DNA from: Thiotrichales bacterium
GTDB taxonomy: Bacteria; Pseudomonadota; Gammaproteobacteria; PS1; Pseudothioglobaceae
DNA length: 6,176 nt
Direction: 5' to 3'
NCBI GenBank assembly: GCA_002711905.1
Contig: PASI01000006.1
Location: 51,512 to 57,687, forward strand
The translations under genes were made by a program, and so were the position numbers. Of the stretch, positions 5,957 through 6,176 are shown piece by piece; the first letter of the stretch is position 1, and each line of letters begins with the position of its first letter. The notes beneath the pieces are model-generated. The model made no database searches. It had not been told where the DNA came from and was given only the letters and a program-made list of their open reading frames with translations.

Positions 5957-6176
5957 TGGCAAAAAAAATGACGGGCATAGTCGCCCAATTTGGCACAAAG
6001 GGGTATGGATTTATTACAGGTGATGATGGTGAGAAGTATTTTGTTCACCAAAAAAATGTATTTAATAAGTCTCGTTTAAGAAGTGATACAAGAGTTAAAT
6101 TTAAAGTTGAGAGCTCTGAAAAAGGATTGGTTGCAGTTGATGTTAAATTAGAAAAAGTGGCTGAGGAGTCAGCACC
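5956..6176 (+). CDS. Cold-shock-domain protein (3' end outside window)
   Basis: The frame encodes at least 73 residues and is still open at the right edge. It begins MAKKMTGIVAQFG and carries the two nucleic-acid-binding motifs of the cold shock domain, KGYGFIT (15-21, RNP1) and YFVHQKNV (28-35, RNP2), followed by a basic strand and an acidic, alanine/glutamate-rich run after residue 65. The fold binds single-stranded RNA or DNA. It is divergent from CspA: the usual KWF near the start is AQF, and the phenylalanine-serine after FVH is replaced by glutamine-lysine. The domain is complete by about residue 68, so the rest could be a short tail or a further domain such as the DUF1294 membrane region found in some CSD proteins. 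The ATG overlaps the tpm stop (TAATG) with only a weak GAGAG upstream, so translation is probably coupled; an ATG at 5968 is an alternative start. Confidence 0.85.
   Translation, partial: MAKKMTGIVAQFGTKGYGFITGDDGEKYFVHQKNVFNKSRLRSDTRVKFKVESSEKGLVAVDVKLEKVAEESA

Noticed and set aside
1..6176. Search for CRISPR arrays, tRNA genes, insertion-sequence ends, integrase sites or a defence cassette
   Set aside because: No regularly spaced repeats, cloverleaf-forming stretches, transposase-like or nuclease/toxin-like products were seen; nearly all of the window is accounted for by known-family genes.

Overview
This window is an AT-rich, densely packed stretch of bacterial chromosome carrying nine protein genes, of which the first and the last run off the edges. 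The gene content points to a gammaproteobacterium. MoaE and MobA resemble the enterobacterial proteins closely, a true PdxB (erythronate-4-phosphate dehydrogenase) of the DXP-independent vitamin B6 route is present, and there is a bacterial thiopurine-methyltransferase-type protein. The low GC, short intergenic gaps and a phytanoyl-CoA-dioxygenase-like protein of a type I associate with marine proteobacteria suggest a streamlined marine lineage. That placement is an inference and I cannot name the genus.

Layout. At 2-427 (+) is the 3' part of mobA, which converges on moaE (424-876, -) with a 4-base overlap of the two ends; both act in molybdenum cofactor synthesis. Upstream of moaE, on the same strand, is a YczE-type membrane protein of unknown function (995-1690, -). 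A 166-base divergent intergenic region with several dyads separates it from a two-gene unit at 1857-3413 (+), an Fe(II)/2-oxoglutarate oxygenase of the PhyH family followed 3 bases later by a TSUP (TauE/SafE, YfcA-like) permease. That unit converges on a second operon, ung-pdxB (5152 down to 3435, -), whose genes overlap by ATGA. A 147-base divergent intergenic region with overlapping candidate promoters and a perfect 7-1-7 palindrome leads to tpm (5300-5956, +) and a cold-shock-domain gene (from 5956, +) that starts inside the tpm stop codon and leaves the window.

How the genes relate. Most are ordinary housekeeping functions (Moco synthesis, base-excision repair, pyridoxal phosphate synthesis). 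The accessory part is the oxygenase-permease pair. Its spacing suggests joint expression, and the families suggest oxidation of a small organic substrate coupled to movement of an anion; the substrate is not readable from the sequence. I found no tRNA, rRNA, CRISPR array, insertion sequence or convincing intrinsic terminator, and no non-coding stretch longer than about 170 bases. I saw no clear evidence of a new defence or mobile system; the best leads are the oxygenase-permease pair and the two dyad-bearing divergent control regions.
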